Below are positions 1 through 10,470 of a DNA stretch of 64,000 nucleotides, piece by piece. The translations under genes and the position numbers were made by a program. The DNA is from Apostichopus japonicus (Eukaryota; Echinodermata; Holothuroidea; Aspidochirotida; Stichopodidae), in the NCBI RefSeq assembly GCF_037975245.1, contig NC_092577.1, positions 18,784,898-18,848,897 on the forward strand, read 5' to 3'. Position 1 is the first letter of the stretch. Each line of letters starts with the position of its first letter. The notes under the pieces are model-generated. The model ran no database searches. It was given only the letters and a program-made list of their open reading frames with translations, and was not told the DNA's origin.

Positions 1-905
1 TGGATATCAAAGGTACCTTCCAATCAAAAATGTCAATGGGTGGAACACCCGGGTGAACTTTGAGTGTAGTGTGTAAAAGTTATACGAGGTCAAACTTAAT
101 TTTCAGACATTTAATGCAATAACTCCCAGTGCCAAGGTGTGATACGGTTGATATTTTGGGACAAGTTGCAAATGGCATAGAGGAATATTTTCAAACTTAA
201 CGGTCATGTGATCCGAGGTCTTCAAAGGTCAAAAATGTTAAAAAAACTAGTATTTTGGGGGAGAAAATGGGCAAAGAAAATAATGTTTGAAGTTTTACAA
301 TTTTGATGCTATATTCACGTCTCACCAATCAAAAATGTCAAGGGGTTGACCCCAGGTGTTTTGGTGATTTTTACAGTTTCGATGCTATTTTCAGACGTCA
401 AAGGTACCTTCTGATCATAAATGTCAATGGGATGACCCCCGTGTGACCTTCGTGTGCGAAGTTATGCAAGGTCAAAGTTAATTTTCAGACATTTAATGCA
501 ATAACTCCCAGTGTCAAGGTGTGACACGGTTGATATTTTGGGACAAGTTGCAGATGGTATAGGGGTATATTTTCAAACATAACGGTCATGTCATCCGAGG
601 TCAACAAAGGTCAATTAATGTTAAAAAAGTAGTATTTTTTTGGGGGGGGGAGAAAATGGGCAAAGAAAAAATGTTTCAAGTTTACAGTTTTGATGCTCTA
701 GTTAGGTCTCACTGATCAAAAATGTCAATTGGTTGACCCCCGGGTGACCTTCGTGTGTGAAGTTATGTATACAAGTTCAAAGTTAATTTTTAGACATATA
801 TATAATGCAATTAACTCCCAATGGCCAAGGTGTGACATGGTTGATATTTTGGGACAAGTTGTGAATGGGGTGGTGGAACATTTTCAAACTTAACAGTCAT
901 GTGAT
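1..905. repeat. Diverged direct repeat, three units
   Basis: Three diverged copies of one non-coding unit are visible. The core (AACTCCCA..., then TTGATATTTTGGGACAAG) occurs near 122, 503 and 812, so spacing is about 380 and then 310 bases. Shared words such as AATGTCAATGGG and GGTCATGTGAT lie in the same order in each unit. No coding potential is seen. It may be the edge of a satellite or the inside of a non-autonomous transposon that continues to the left of the window. Confidence 0.7.
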
Positions 906-1426
906 TTTAGGTCACCAATGTTATCATATCTGTTGACCCGCTTGTAGGTGACCTTATATTTCTAACATTTTCGACGCCATATTCAGATCTCAAAAGTGCC
1001 TTCCGATGAAAAATCTGATCACAATTTGTGATCACAAAAGTGTTGGCTATAGTGTTGGTACTTTGTAGGACCACAATTAATTGGACTATTTGAGCCCAAT
1101 CTTGCTTGATAATATTATGTGTATTGTCATATACCCCTATGCAAGGAACCACAGTGCCCTTGGGCTCTTGTTAGAGCAATGCTATTCTCGAAATTCAAAT
1201 CATGTACAATGTTGAGATACATTTTTCTGGAATATAACCATTCTTCCTACTATGACTCATTTGCCCTTATGGTAAACACGTTAGTGTTCAGCTCACATAT
1301 TGCATATTCACTGTGAAAGGACTGTGCTGTGCACGCTAAATTGTCCTACAAGTAATGTGCAAAATACTGGAGTCTGGACGATACAGTACCTTGAACCCTT
1401 TGTACACAAAGCTTTCTCCGCTGATC

Positions 1427-1641
1427 TACTTTAAATCTGCAACACGTTCTACTCCTGCTCCTATGAGCAGTTCTAACACCTCCTTAATCATGTAAGTGGT
1501 CAGTAGTGGAAAGATATCACTCACAACACTGTCAACTGGACCAAGAAGAACATCATCTGAAGATGCATCATGAATCAACACAAACCACTCTGCCAACAGC
1601 AAGAAACATATAGCTAGACTGAGTTTGTTAAAGGTGATCTT
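1427..1641 (-). other. Exon-like open stretch, unrecognised
   Basis: On the minus strand a frame stays open for about 71 codons, with no ATG at its start, and ends in TAG at 1427-1429. The peptide has a hydrophobic opening (around FLLLAEWFVLI) and then an acidic and aliphatic part ending GAGVERVADLK. It reads like protein rather than random translation, but I do not recognise a family. It lies directly left of a LINE A 3' fragment. It could be the last exon of a host gene or part of an unrecognised transposon. Confidence 0.25.
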
Positions 1642-1650
1642 TCACAATAT

Positions 1651-1809
1651 GAGTGGGGGGGGGGGTTGGGCGTTTTGTCTCTGCAGGTCGGCGGGCGTAT
1701 GTTTTATTGGCTCGCTTGACCTGAGTTTCGTTTGTCAGAATGGGATGGTTCGGTAGTGCCGTTTGGCCGTGACGTTTTGTATCCCGCATGGCGGGTCACG
1801 TAAAAAGCA
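1651..1809 (+). mobile_element. LINE A 3'-end fragment (5'-truncated)
   Basis: This stretch matches the reverse complement of the 3' tail of the nearly full-length LINE A at 11243-11405. It has the G-run, GGGCGTTTTGTCTCTGCAGG, the hairpin CCCGCATGGCGGG and the terminus TCACGTAAAAAGCA. The copy is cut off 5' of the UTR, as expected for an aborted target-primed insertion. It abuts the C-terminal coding remnant of LINE C, so it probably inserted there. I see no clear target-site duplication. Confidence 0.75.
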
Positions 1810-2070
1810 TAAATAAAGCAAACGATTTCGAATGTCTAGTACCAGTTGGGAGATTATTCCATATTTTATAACAGTTGTTTAGCAAACATGCATGTTTAGA
1901 GCGGTGTCTAGTGACAGAGAATAGTACATTTGTTCTCGTGACGTTTGGGATATCTGACCCAAATCTTGGGTGTGCAATATTTCGAAAGACACGAGGCAGT
2001 GCACCCAAGCCGAAAAGGTGTGAGCTTATATTTGTTGTTAACGTGCGCATATTATGCATTTATATGCCAG

Positions 2071-2275
2071 GGTGTTATAACACACTAACACGTGTTATGT
2101 TTTGGGAGCATGTGAGAGATAGATATGTTAAAGATACAATACAGTAAATCGTAGTGGTATTATATATATATATTTTGTTAAATATTTTTTTATAATATAA
2201 TTCTTTATAACTTTTTTAACACAGGCCGCAATAAAATGTGCCTCTAGCATAACACGTGTTATCATGTTATAACAC
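2071..2275. mobile_element. Small palindromic-end element (MITE-like)
   Basis: About 205 bases inside the LINE C remnant are bounded by near-identical inverted ends. The left is TGTTATAACACACTAACACG, and the right read in reverse is TGTTATAACATGATAACACG; both continue TGTTATG. Each end itself contains two palindromes (TGTTATAACA and ACACGTGT). The interior is AT-rich and non-coding. No target-site duplication is clear. The structure suggests a non-autonomous DNA transposon; a simple hairpin-forming repeat is the alternative. Confidence 0.5.
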
Positions 2276-4502
2276 AGATGCATATATATTCAAGTCGCAA
2301 TATATTCAAGCGCAATATATTCAAGTCGAAAACGCCATTATAAGCAACTGTACAATTCGGTTCGGCTAGGCAGTGCATTGTTAACTTATTTGTAAGCAAA
2401 AGTACAGAAAATATCAATATCATTTGGCCTTGGACTGAAGGTTTACACAATTTCTGTCATGGGCAAGCACGTTGGTGTCATCAGATTTGATGATCACATG
2501 ATCGTTAGGAATTACGGTACTAGTATCGTTAACATAAATAAGAAATAACAATGGTCCCAACACCAGTATTAAGAATACACTGGTTAGATAAAATACCATT
2601 AACATACATACACTGTCTTCTATTGGATAGGTAGCTGGACACGACATCATATGCATTTTCACGAATGCCGTATAGATAAAGCTTTTTAAGGAGAATTTTA
2701 TGATCGACGGTGTCACACGCCTTCTTCGAATGTAGGTAAAGACAGAACATTTTGGCCCTTGTCTAAGTATGAGTGAATACAATGTAACTTTTCAAGAATA
2801 GCCTGACTAGGGTCATGACCTTTCCTGAAGCCAAACTGAAAATCAGAGAGGATATCATTCTTATCCCAATATTCACGTAGACGTTTTTCAATTATTCTTT
2901 CAATTAATTTGTTGAAACAGGGTAATAAGCTAATAAGGCGGTAGTTTTCAGGAAGTTTTGATCACCCTTTTTAAAAATCGGGACAACCTTAGCTACTTTA
3001 AGGACATCAGGGTAGATACCAGAGGAGAGCAAAAGATTAAAAATATAAGACAAAATGCGGACAATGACATGACAAACTTATTTCAAGACATTAAGAGTGA
3101 TTCCATCAATACCGGGAGATTGACCATCTTTGAAAGAGTTTCAATATTTCTTCATCGGTAACAGGTAAAAGAAAACTGGTTTGCGGCGAACCAGTATGTG
3201 GGTAGCGTCGGAGTTGCAGTGAATATTTCCTCAAAGTTTTCTTCCTACATTTATGAAGTAGTCGTTGAAAGCGTTGGCAATACCAGCGTCATCACTAATC
3301 GATGTATTGTTGTGGACAAGGTTATTAATAACTGGACTATTCTTCCTTTTCCTATTTAGGAGTTCGATTAGTGTAGCCCATGTTTTCCGAGGAGAGAATT
3401 TATTACCATCAAGAATACTTCTGTAATATGAACACTTACCATTGCGTTATAGGCATCGTTAACATTGAAAGAGTAACATTGAACAAAGTATTAATTTCTG
3501 TTGGTGTTAAGTCTTACCATTGGTCTTAACTTATTTGTGTTTTTGACAGTATTGCTGATGAAACAGGAAGTTTGGTAAGTGATCACTTATGTCACAATAC
3601 ATGTTGCCAGGTTATGTTGGCAGTGAAGCGATCAGTTGGCAAACGGACGAAAATTATGGTCAATAAAAAATATAGTATTTTCAGTAACTCTAGTTGGAAG
3701 TGTAATGGTAGGGGTAAACAAACTACATCTCATGAGATTTAGGTAGTCATTAACTGCAGGGGTAGTGTTGACTTTAAGGAGGTAAATATTTAGATCTCCA
3801 GCAAAAACACAGTGCATTACGGTTTACAGAAAAAAATTGTAGGGCCTCAACAAAGTGTTTAATGTTGCCTTTGGGATGCTGATAACAAACTATGAAAGTT
3901 TAGCACGGGCTATTACATGCAACATCCAAACAGATATCTTCGATTTGGCAATTGAGACATTGACAGCTCATGTTTCGAATTGTTTGCTTTTTCCTGATTG
4001 TGATGTTGTTCACGAACTTCTTTTTAATGAAAATTCCAACACCACCGCATTTGGAATCAGTAGAAACAAACTCAAAAGAATAATTAGGTAATAAGTTGAA
4101 GGACTGTGAGTGATATTTTCCTAATTCAAGTTAGCATTATAACATCAAAGTCGTGGGATAGAAACTCAAGATGTGAAAAACAGACAAATTATGTTTTAAA
4201 CCACTGACAGTATTCCAAAATGAGGTTTGATCATAGTAACCACAATTTGAATTTACAGTATAATGGTCATCAATGCCATCTAATTATGACTTAAAATTGT
4301 TGGTTTTTGGGCAATGTTCAATACGGGCTTTAGTATCATTGAAAATGTAATCGAGGTGAGAGTTTGTTAGGCAGTTGAAAGGGGGAACAAACGACTCTTC
4401 ATTACCGAAGTTTTGTGTATGTCCATTAGCCGTAGGTGACACGTTAGTTGACAGCTTCCTCGGGCTGCGTGACATCATCGCGTTTCCTTGCGTTGCGATT
4501 TG

Positions 4503-4692
4503 GTCTGTACCAGCGGAAATAAATGCCCTCAGGCCAAATATCAGGATCCATAAAGATTCATGGATCATCACATTCAGCTCTGATAAAAAACGAACTATAT
4601 TAGTCAGCGTATTTGCTCTTGAGCCGTGTACAAGGAACTTTGAGACTAACTTTTTCCTCAAAATAGGTCTTTAGTTCTTCAGGGTCGGTGTA
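4503..4692 (-). repeat. 190-bp flank duplication, left copy (LINE C ORF1)
   Basis: This stretch is repeated in the same orientation on the other side of E1 at 10665-10976. Both copies encode the conserved end of LINE C ORF1 (YTDPEELKTYLEEKV ... ECDDP ... WPEG). The right copy has two extra pieces, about 100 bases and 13 bases. Gypsy insertion makes only 4-6 bp duplications, so this needs another explanation. Confidence 0.85.
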
Positions 4693-4701
4693 TGAATTTA
4701 C

Positions 4702-4895
4702 AGTGGTGTTATTGTATTATATTGTATTATATTGTTAATCTTAGCTGTAGGTGTTTTTGACCTTTACGGCCTTCCATGCATTATTCTGCCTTATACGTGT
4801 TATATACTTGGGTTCGTTTTGCTGGTTGTGTTTTGTTGTTTAAAACCTCATTAAAGGTGTAATCAAATGAATCAGTCGTCGTCATTATTACTACA
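4702..4895 (+). repeat. E1 5' LTR
   Basis: It is 194 bp and ends in ...TTACTACA; its first base is A where the 3' LTR has T, so the canonical TG start is mutated here. TATATA lies at 4801-4806. A 12-base stretch at 4833-4844, about 30 bases downstream of the TATA, is the exact reverse complement of 4897-4908 just after the LTR. ATTAAA at 4850-4855 is a possible polyadenylation signal. These mark a plausible U3-R boundary near 4833. Confidence 0.9.
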
Positions 4896-4896
4896 A

Positions 4897-4908
4897 TTTA
4901 AACAACAA
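4897..4908 (+). promoter_or_regulatory. E1 putative self-priming primer-binding site
   Basis: The bases TTTAAACAACAA lie one base after the 5' LTR and 2 bases before the Gag ATG at 4911. They do not begin with TGG, as tRNA-dependent primer sites usually do, and there is no room for an 18-base tRNA site before the ATG. They are the exact reverse complement of TTGTTGTTTAAA inside the LTR at 4833-4844, where transcription should start. In the yeast Tf1 element the first 11 bases of the transcript fold back on such a site to prime. The same mechanism here is inference. Confidence 0.5.
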
Positions 4909-4910
4909 TA

Positions 4911-7900
4911 ATGGAGAGAATTCTCAGACCAGAGAGACTAGAGACTGACCCAAATTCGAACAGTGCTTCGAAGGAGTGGGCTCACTGGATCAAAACATTC
5001 GAAAATTTCGTGCAAGTACTACCAACGCCTAGTACGGGTGAGATCGATTAACTTAGTATACTGACTAATTTCGTATCACCACCAATATACGAAACTATCT
5101 CAGAGTGCACTACCTACGGAGCTGCACTAAAGATCTTGAAGGAACTTTATTTGAAACCAACAAGTGAAATATTTGCTAGACATAGGCTTGCTACGCGTAA
5201 ACAAAATGCAGGGGAATCACTCGACGAGTATCTTCAGACACTTAAAGCATTAGCTAAAGAATGTGACTTTAAAGCGGTAACGGCAGAACAAAACCGAAAT
5301 GAATATATTCGGGACTCGTTCATTAGTGGGTTGTACTCGCAAATTATTAGACAGCGGTTACTAGAAAATAAGAAATTAGATTTGCAGACAATGTTCGACC
5401 AAGCTAGGTCACTTGAGGCGGCTCAAAAGAATTCAGAATCTTACAGCTGTGGTTCAACAATAGGTGCAGAAAACTCATCTGTAAGTGCAGCTGCCCGCGT
5501 AAGCAAGCAATCACAACTATCACTTCGGGGAGCTAGTTTCGGCGCTCCTGGGAAGTGTTATTTCTGTGGCTACAAAAGACATCCTCGTTCAGAATGCCCT
5601 GCACGAGATGAGGACTGTAACAATTGTGGCAAAAAGGGTCATTTTTGGAAAATGTGCCGGTCATCGCAAAATGCTAACTCCCAAAGGGCCTCTACAGCTT
5701 CAGCTTTGTTTGACAGACCAACAATTGCGTCAGCTGGGACATCCCTGACTAGATCAATGATAGAAATTAAGGTTAACGGTAAAATCGCTAACTGTCTGGT
5801 TGATAGTGGAAGTACCGATAGCTTCATACATCCTGATCTTGTGGAGAAGCTCGGATTGTCCGCGAAGCGAGCAGAATTGTCAGTTCGTATGGCAGCCACA
5901 TCTTTTGAACAAAAGTCCTCTCAAAAGTGTGAAGTTTTAATCGAGCTAAATAGTCAGCAGTATCCAAAAACACAGCTATATATTATGTCGGATCTCTGCG
6001 CCGATGTCCTGTTAGGACTAGATTTCCAAATAAAGCATGAACGCGTCATCTTGGAGTACGGTGGCGCATTGCCTCCGTTGGTACTGTGTGCTTTTGCCGA
6101 TGCTAAGCTGGACCAGCAGGGAAATGAACCTCTAGTCGCTATGGAGGTTGACCCTGTTAAACCTTTTGCTAATCTGGCAGCTGATTGTAAACCCATTGCA
6201 ACAAAGTCTCGACGATGCAGCGCGGATGATAGACATTTCATAAGTAGCGAAGTCCAACGATTGCTAAAAGAAGGAATAATTGAGCCAAGTAACTCACCCT
6301 GGAGGGCCCAAGTGGTGGTAACGAAAAACGACAACCACAAGAAACGGCTGGTCATAGACTATTCGGAGACAATAAATCGCTATACGCTGCCAGACAGCTA
6401 CCCACTGCCCCGCATTGATGACATTGTGAACAGTATCGCCCGGTACAAAGTTTTCAGTACATTCGATCTGCGCAGTGCTTACCACCAAATACCCTTACAG
6501 CCCGAGGATAGACTATATACTGCCTTTGAGGCTGATAGGGGCCTATACCAGTATACTAGGCTCCCATTCGGGATAACAAATGGAGTTCCCTGTTTCCAGA
6601 GAGAAATTGATAATTTTATCAAGGAAGAGGGCCTCGAGGCAACGTTTGCCTATCTAGATGATGTAACAGTAGGAGGTGCGAATGAAGCCGAATTAGTACG
6701 AAACCAAGCGAAATTCCTGGATGCCGCTCGTCGAAAGAACATTACCTTTAACGAAAACAAAAGCGTTATCGCGACTAAGCAACTGAGTATCCTAGGGTAT
6801 GTAATTGAAGATGGAGAATTGCGACCTGACCCCGAGCGGCTCCGCCCTTTGAAGGAACTGCCTATCCCCCAGAATTTGAAGGCCCTTCGACGTTGTATGG
6901 GAATGTTTGCTTATTACGCCCGCTGGATACCTAACTTTTCTTCCAAAGTTAAACCACTGACTGAATCCCCCATATTTCCTTTGGGGGAGGAGGCTGTGAA
7001 AGCCTTTGATCGTCTGAAAGCAGACATTGAAAACTCTGTAGTAACGGCAATTGATGAAACTATTCCTTTCGAAGTGGAAACAGATGCCTCAGGAGTAGCT
7101 ATAGCAGCGACACTAAATCAAGCTGGACGGCCAGTCGCCTTTTTCTCACGTCCGTTGAATGGAGCTGAGAAGAATCACCCAGCAGTTGAGAAGGAAGCAC
7201 TAGCTATCATTGAAGCAGTCCGCCATTGGTCATATTACCTAATCGGCAGGCGGTTTAAACTGACGACTGACCAAAAGTCTGTCAGTTATGTATTTGACAT
7301 TCAGCACAAGGGCAAGATAAAGAATGAGAAAATGAGGCGTTGGAGAATAGAACTTTCGTGTTTCACGTTTGATATCGTCTATCGCCCAGGAAGTGAAAAC
7401 ATTCCACCCGACACATTGACTAGAGCATTCTGTTCGGCAATTAGCATAGAAGACAATTTCGCTGAGCTTCACAATGCGTTGTGTCATCCAGGAGTTACTA
7501 GAATGTGGCACTTCATCAAATCGAAGAACCTTCCATTCGGGATAGAGGAAGTGAGGAAGATGACAGCAGCTTGTAAGGTCTGTGCAAAGCTCAAACCCAG
7601 ATTTTACAAGCCTTGTAATTCACCCCTAGTTAAGGCTACTCAACCCTTTGAGAGGCTCAACATAGACTTTAAGGGACCACTGCCTAGCACCAATAGAAAT
7701 ACTTACTTTCTGACAGTAGTCGATGAGTTTTCAAGATTTCCGTTTATTTTCCCATGTTCCGATATGACGTCGTCAACAGTTATTGCTTGCCTCTGTCAGG
7801 TTTTCTCCCTATTCGGAACCCCAGCATACATCCACTCTGACAGGGGGGCAGCATTCTTGAGTAAGGAACTTACTGAATTTCTTATGTTGAGGGGTGTGGC

Positions 7901-7920
7901 ATGTAGTAGAACGACAAGCT
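4911..7920 (+). pseudogene. gag-pol: E1 gag-pol, part 1 (Gag to integrase core)
   Basis: A single fused frame starts at ATG 4911, 15 bases after the LTR. One nonsense codon (TAA at 5049-5051) interrupts Gag; from 5052 the same frame is open to the LINE B1 insertion. Domains in order: two CCHC knuckles (CYFCGYKRHPRSEC and CNNCGKKGHFWKMC, near 5556-5655); an aspartic protease with VDSGSTDSF (about 5800); reverse transcriptase with FDLRSAYHQIP and the YLDD active site (about 6650); RNase H with ETDASG and the E of EKEALAI (about 7080-7210); an HHCC integrase finger; and the first two catalytic aspartates in NIDFKGP and HSDRG. LINE B1 interrupts the frame before the third catalytic residue. Gag and Pol in one frame without a shift is known in several Gypsy lineages. 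Confidence 0.9.
7906..7920 (+). repeat. Target-site duplication of LINE B1, left
   Basis: GTAGAACGACAAGCT is repeated exactly at 9777-9791 on the other side of LINE B1. Without the LINE, the E1 integrase frame reads straight through the site. A partial extra copy (GTAGAACGACAA, 9765-9776) stands between the LINE 5' end and the right duplication. Confidence 0.9.
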
Positions 7921-9764
7921 GTGCTTTTTACGTGCAAAGAAACGGACACGGACCAAAGGTCAACAAAACCAAAAACAATCCCAGTCTGCGTAACAACCAC
8001 CAAAAACCCAACTGAAAACCCACAAACAGAAATCTCTCACTAACCCACAAATGTATAAAATATAGCGTTTAACGTGACGTGAAAAGGACACGGACCCAAA
8101 GGCTAACAGAACCAAAACAATAAATCTCCACAAACCAGCCCCAAAAAGCCAACACCAAACCACAAACAGAAAACCCCCAACCCATATTATGTAAGGACCA
8201 CACAAACCCCCCACCCCACACAAACAACTAACTAACTCCAAAATTCATCCGGGGTACGACGTCCCGATAGCAGACGACAGGCTTGCGCATTACCTGCGAT
8301 ATTTTCCCAATACGGGTCTTTTCAAGCCCCTAACAGTATTCCCCCTTTTCTTACGAGGGAGCAGAGTTCTTAACTCTTCGTCAACCTTGATCGAGTGGAC
8401 CTCCCTGTCAGGAACAGGAGGTCCACTAGCGACCATCGTGTCCGGTATAGCGGCTGCGGGTAGGGTGGAAGGGCCACTCGAGTCAATGAGATCAGTGGCC
8501 TGTTTTGTCTCATCAAACCAATCGGAGGACTCCTTAGCCACAACTAATAAGGCTGTAGTGCAGTCCTCCATTGGCGAGTCAGAATCTGGGCCACTTAATG
8601 TCTCTTGGGCCGGTTGACTCGGGGCCCGACTAGTATCAGCGATAGCCGGCGTAGCTACCGGTGAACCAGTACAAGCGGCATCCTGCGCCGCGTGCCACTC
8701 CGCTAGTACCATCTCCGCCGTTTTGCCCTGCTCTGCCTCAGTGGGCAGGCTGGCAGTCTCGGTCAGGGGAGAGGTCGGACACGAAAGGGTGAACAAAGCC
8801 TCCATCGGGGCGCTAGTGTCGGACACTGGGGCGATGACAGGATCATCATGTGGTACGGTGTCAGAGGCCGGGACAGGGACCGCTTCAACCACGCCCGTAG
8901 CCACTCTCGCGGCGTATGAGCGGTCTGGGCATAAACGGGCGAGATGGCCCGTTTTCCCACACGAGTTGCAAACGATATCCCCTTTACACTCGGCCAGGGT
9001 ATGCCCAACCTGTAAACAGCGGCTACACCGCTTGTTCGGGCACAACCTGGCCTCATGCCCTTCCAGCCCACACCTCCAACAAGTGCGAGGCTGGCCCGGG
9101 TATGCAATGTGGGCCCTGTGCCCATTAGCCCACAAGGTAGAGGGGATATCGGACTTGAGTTCGATTCTAACTCGTCTAGTCCCGGTCTTGACACCTTTAC
9201 ATTCAAGGAATTCCGGCTCCTCGTAGCCGGTCACTTTCCCAAAACGCCCCAGTGTCCGCACAACAACCTGTTCAGACATGTCCAGAGGGAGATGGAGGAC
9301 TGTCACCCACACCGAACTGTCATACGGTGTGACCTTCAGTCCCTCAACTCCCTCCAACACATGGACGCCTCGGACGCGGGCAGCCTCCGAGGTAAACCGT
9401 ACATCAAAACAATTCATACCCCGGAGAGATTTACGCTGAAGCGCGTCAACCTCTCCAGGGACCTTTAAACCAACAGAACGCAAAACTGAAAAAACTTGTA
9501 CGGGGACGACCTTAGCCTCCCCCGAAAAACTCAACAATACGATTTTGCTGTCACGGCGAGCCGCCATGACAGCTAGGGGTGTGGCAAAGCCACGCACCTA
9601 TACACAAACCAAAACGAAACAAACCCAAAACACACAAACTACACTAAAACAAACTGTAAACTAATCAAGGGCCAACGTAAAAACACAATAAAGGTGTGGT
9701 CAACGAAAGGTGGAGAGCAGCCGAAAACACGTCCGCACTCCACGAGAACTGAACTGCCAACTCC
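7921..9764 (-). mobile_element. LINE B1: Tx1-like LINE lacking ORF2
   Basis: This minus-strand element has the same 5' UTR, ORF1 and 3' UTR as LINE B2 at 48734-53236, but the whole ORF2 is missing. ORF1 ends (CGCAGGTAATG) and is joined directly to the last coding bases of ORF2 (CGCAAGCCTGTCGTC near 8285). The 3' end is ...CACGTAAAAAGCAC at 7921. It is flanked by a 15-bp target duplication in the E1 integrase. With ORF1 intact and both termini present, it looks like a mobilised internal-deletion derivative rather than later damage. Confidence 0.88.
8290..9567 (-). CDS. ORF1: LINE B1 ORF1 protein (Tx1-like, CCHC knuckles)
   Basis: The start is taken at the ATG at 9567 (MAARRDSK), since the same start is conserved in B2 and, as MASRRDSK, in LINE A; upstream in-frame codons lack ATG. 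The protein is about 425 residues with no frame break. Its N-terminal half carries the conserved ORF1 core. It is followed by GQPRTCWRCGLEGHEARLC and two more CCHC knuckles (CSRCLQVGHTLAEC, CNSCGKTGHLARLC), then an acidic, Ser/Pro/Thr-rich tail. Tx1-clade ORF1 proteins bind the element RNA and probably chaperone nucleic acid during target-primed reverse transcription. The stop TAA overlaps an ATG (TAATG), as at the ORF1/ORF2 junction of B2. This is the only fully open ORF1 of the B family in the window. Confidence 0.85.
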   Translation of the reverse strand: MAARRDSKIVLLSFSGEAKVVPVQVFSVLRSVGLKVPGEVDALQRKSLRGMNCFDVRFTSEAARVRGVHVLEGVEGLKVTPYDSSVWVTVLHLPLDMSEQVVVRTLGRFGKVTGYEEPEFLECKGVKTGTRRVRIELKSDIPSTLWANGHRAHIAYPGQPRTCWRCGLEGHEARLCPNKRCSRCLQVGHTLAECKGDIVCNSCGKTGHLARLCPDRSYAARVATGVVEAVPVPASDTVPHDDPVIAPVSDTSAPMEALFTLSCPTSPLTETASLPTEAEQGKTAEMVLAEWHAAQDAACTGSPVATPAIADTSRAPSQPAQETLSGPDSDSPMEDCTTALLVVAKESSDWFDETKQATDLIDSSGPSTLPAAAIPDTMVASGPPVPDREVHSIKVDEELRTLLPRKKRGNTVRGLKRPVLGKYRR

Positions 9765-9791
9765 GTAGAACGACAAGTAGAACGACAAGCT
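9765..9791 (+). repeat. Reiterated target site at LINE B1 5' junction
   Basis: The right flank reads GTAGAACGACAA followed by GTAGAACGACAAGCT. The second is the normal target duplication; the first is an extra partial copy next to the LINE 5' end. LINE B3 shows the same arrangement with an unrelated target. Confidence 0.8.
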
Positions 9792-10410
9792 ATAACCCTC
9801 AAGGTAACGGTCAAACTGAGAGGTACAATGGGATAGTTTGGAAAACAATAATGTTAGCCCTAGAAACAAGAGGACTACCTGCTAAGCACTGGCAGGAAGT
9901 CCTACCTGATGCCCTACACTCAGTTCGGTCCCTCGTGTGTACTACTACTAATCAAACACCACACGAGAGATTTTTTAAGTTCCACAGGAGATCCTCCTCT
10001 GGGGTCTCTGTCCCTTCCTGGCTTTGCTCGCCAGGTCCTGTGCTTGTTAAACGTCATGTTCGTGCTCATAAAACGGATCCACTAGTCGATGAGGCTGAGC
10101 TCATTCAGGCTAACCCCCAGTATGCTCATGTCCGTTTTCAGGACGGCAGAGAATCGACAGTCTCACTCCGTCATCTAGCCCCTGTTGGTGTGGTAGAGAA
10201 TAATGACCTCAGGGGGGGGGGCCTAAGGGCGGAAACGGAACTGAACTTTTAGTTGATAGTAGGGATTTGACTGAGGAAGCCCCAAGTGTTGATAAAAAAA
10301 GCTCTATCCCAGTGGGTTGTGAAGCTGAAGATAGTTTGGCTGTAAAAGAGACTTTAAGCATAAGGCGTTCAGCGAGGAAGGGTAAACCTCCTGATCGTTT
10401 GGACCTTTAA
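9792..10410 (+). pseudogene. gag-pol: E1 gag-pol, part 2 (integrase C-terminus)
   Basis: The frame continues from part 1 after LINE B1. It opens with YNPQGNGQTERYN, which holds the third catalytic residue (Glu) of the DDE integrase. It runs through a C-terminal domain with HERFFKFHRRS and ends near 10210, where a run of ten G shifts the frame. The last stretch, in another frame, ends ...KPPDRLDL with TAA at 10408-10410. Apart from LINE B1, the TAA in Gag and the G-run shift are the only breaks seen in the element. Confidence 0.85.
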
Positions 10411-10470
10411 CATACTTCTATGTCGAACGTTGTCAAGTGTTTTTCTGGTTTCTCTTTTAGATGGGGAGAA

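Larger units (their letters stand above)
1810..4692 (-). pseudogene. LINE C: ORF1 C-terminus and decayed ORF2 (EN-RT)
   Basis: This is a minus-strand non-LTR retrotransposon of the CR1/Jockey superfamily. Reading from 4692 downwards: the end of ORF1 with a WPEG..RWYRP motif and a stop near 4455; the start of ORF2 near 4410 (PFNCLTNSHLDYIFND); an APE-type endonuclease piece at 3632-3817 with AGDLNI, ITLPTRVT and FIDH; a reverse-transcriptase piece at 2420-2960 with KKACDTVDH, then GPLLFLIYVND and SDD; and a C-terminal piece with WNNLPTGTR near 1860. The frame is broken by many stops and shifts, so the copy is dead. The rest of ORF1 lies beyond E1 at 10665-11242. Clade is by motif style only. 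Confidence 0.75.

Noticed and set aside
7921-8015. Continuation of the E1 frame beyond 7920
   Set aside because: The last codons translate LINE B1 3' UTR, not integrase; the true continuation starts at 9792.
5136-8015. E1 as an infectious retrovirus with an envelope gene
   Set aside because: After integrase there is only about 200 bases before the 3' LTR and no envelope-like frame.
8723-9468. Plus-strand frames of up to 167 codons
   Set aside because: They are antisense shadows of the intact LINE B1 ORF1.
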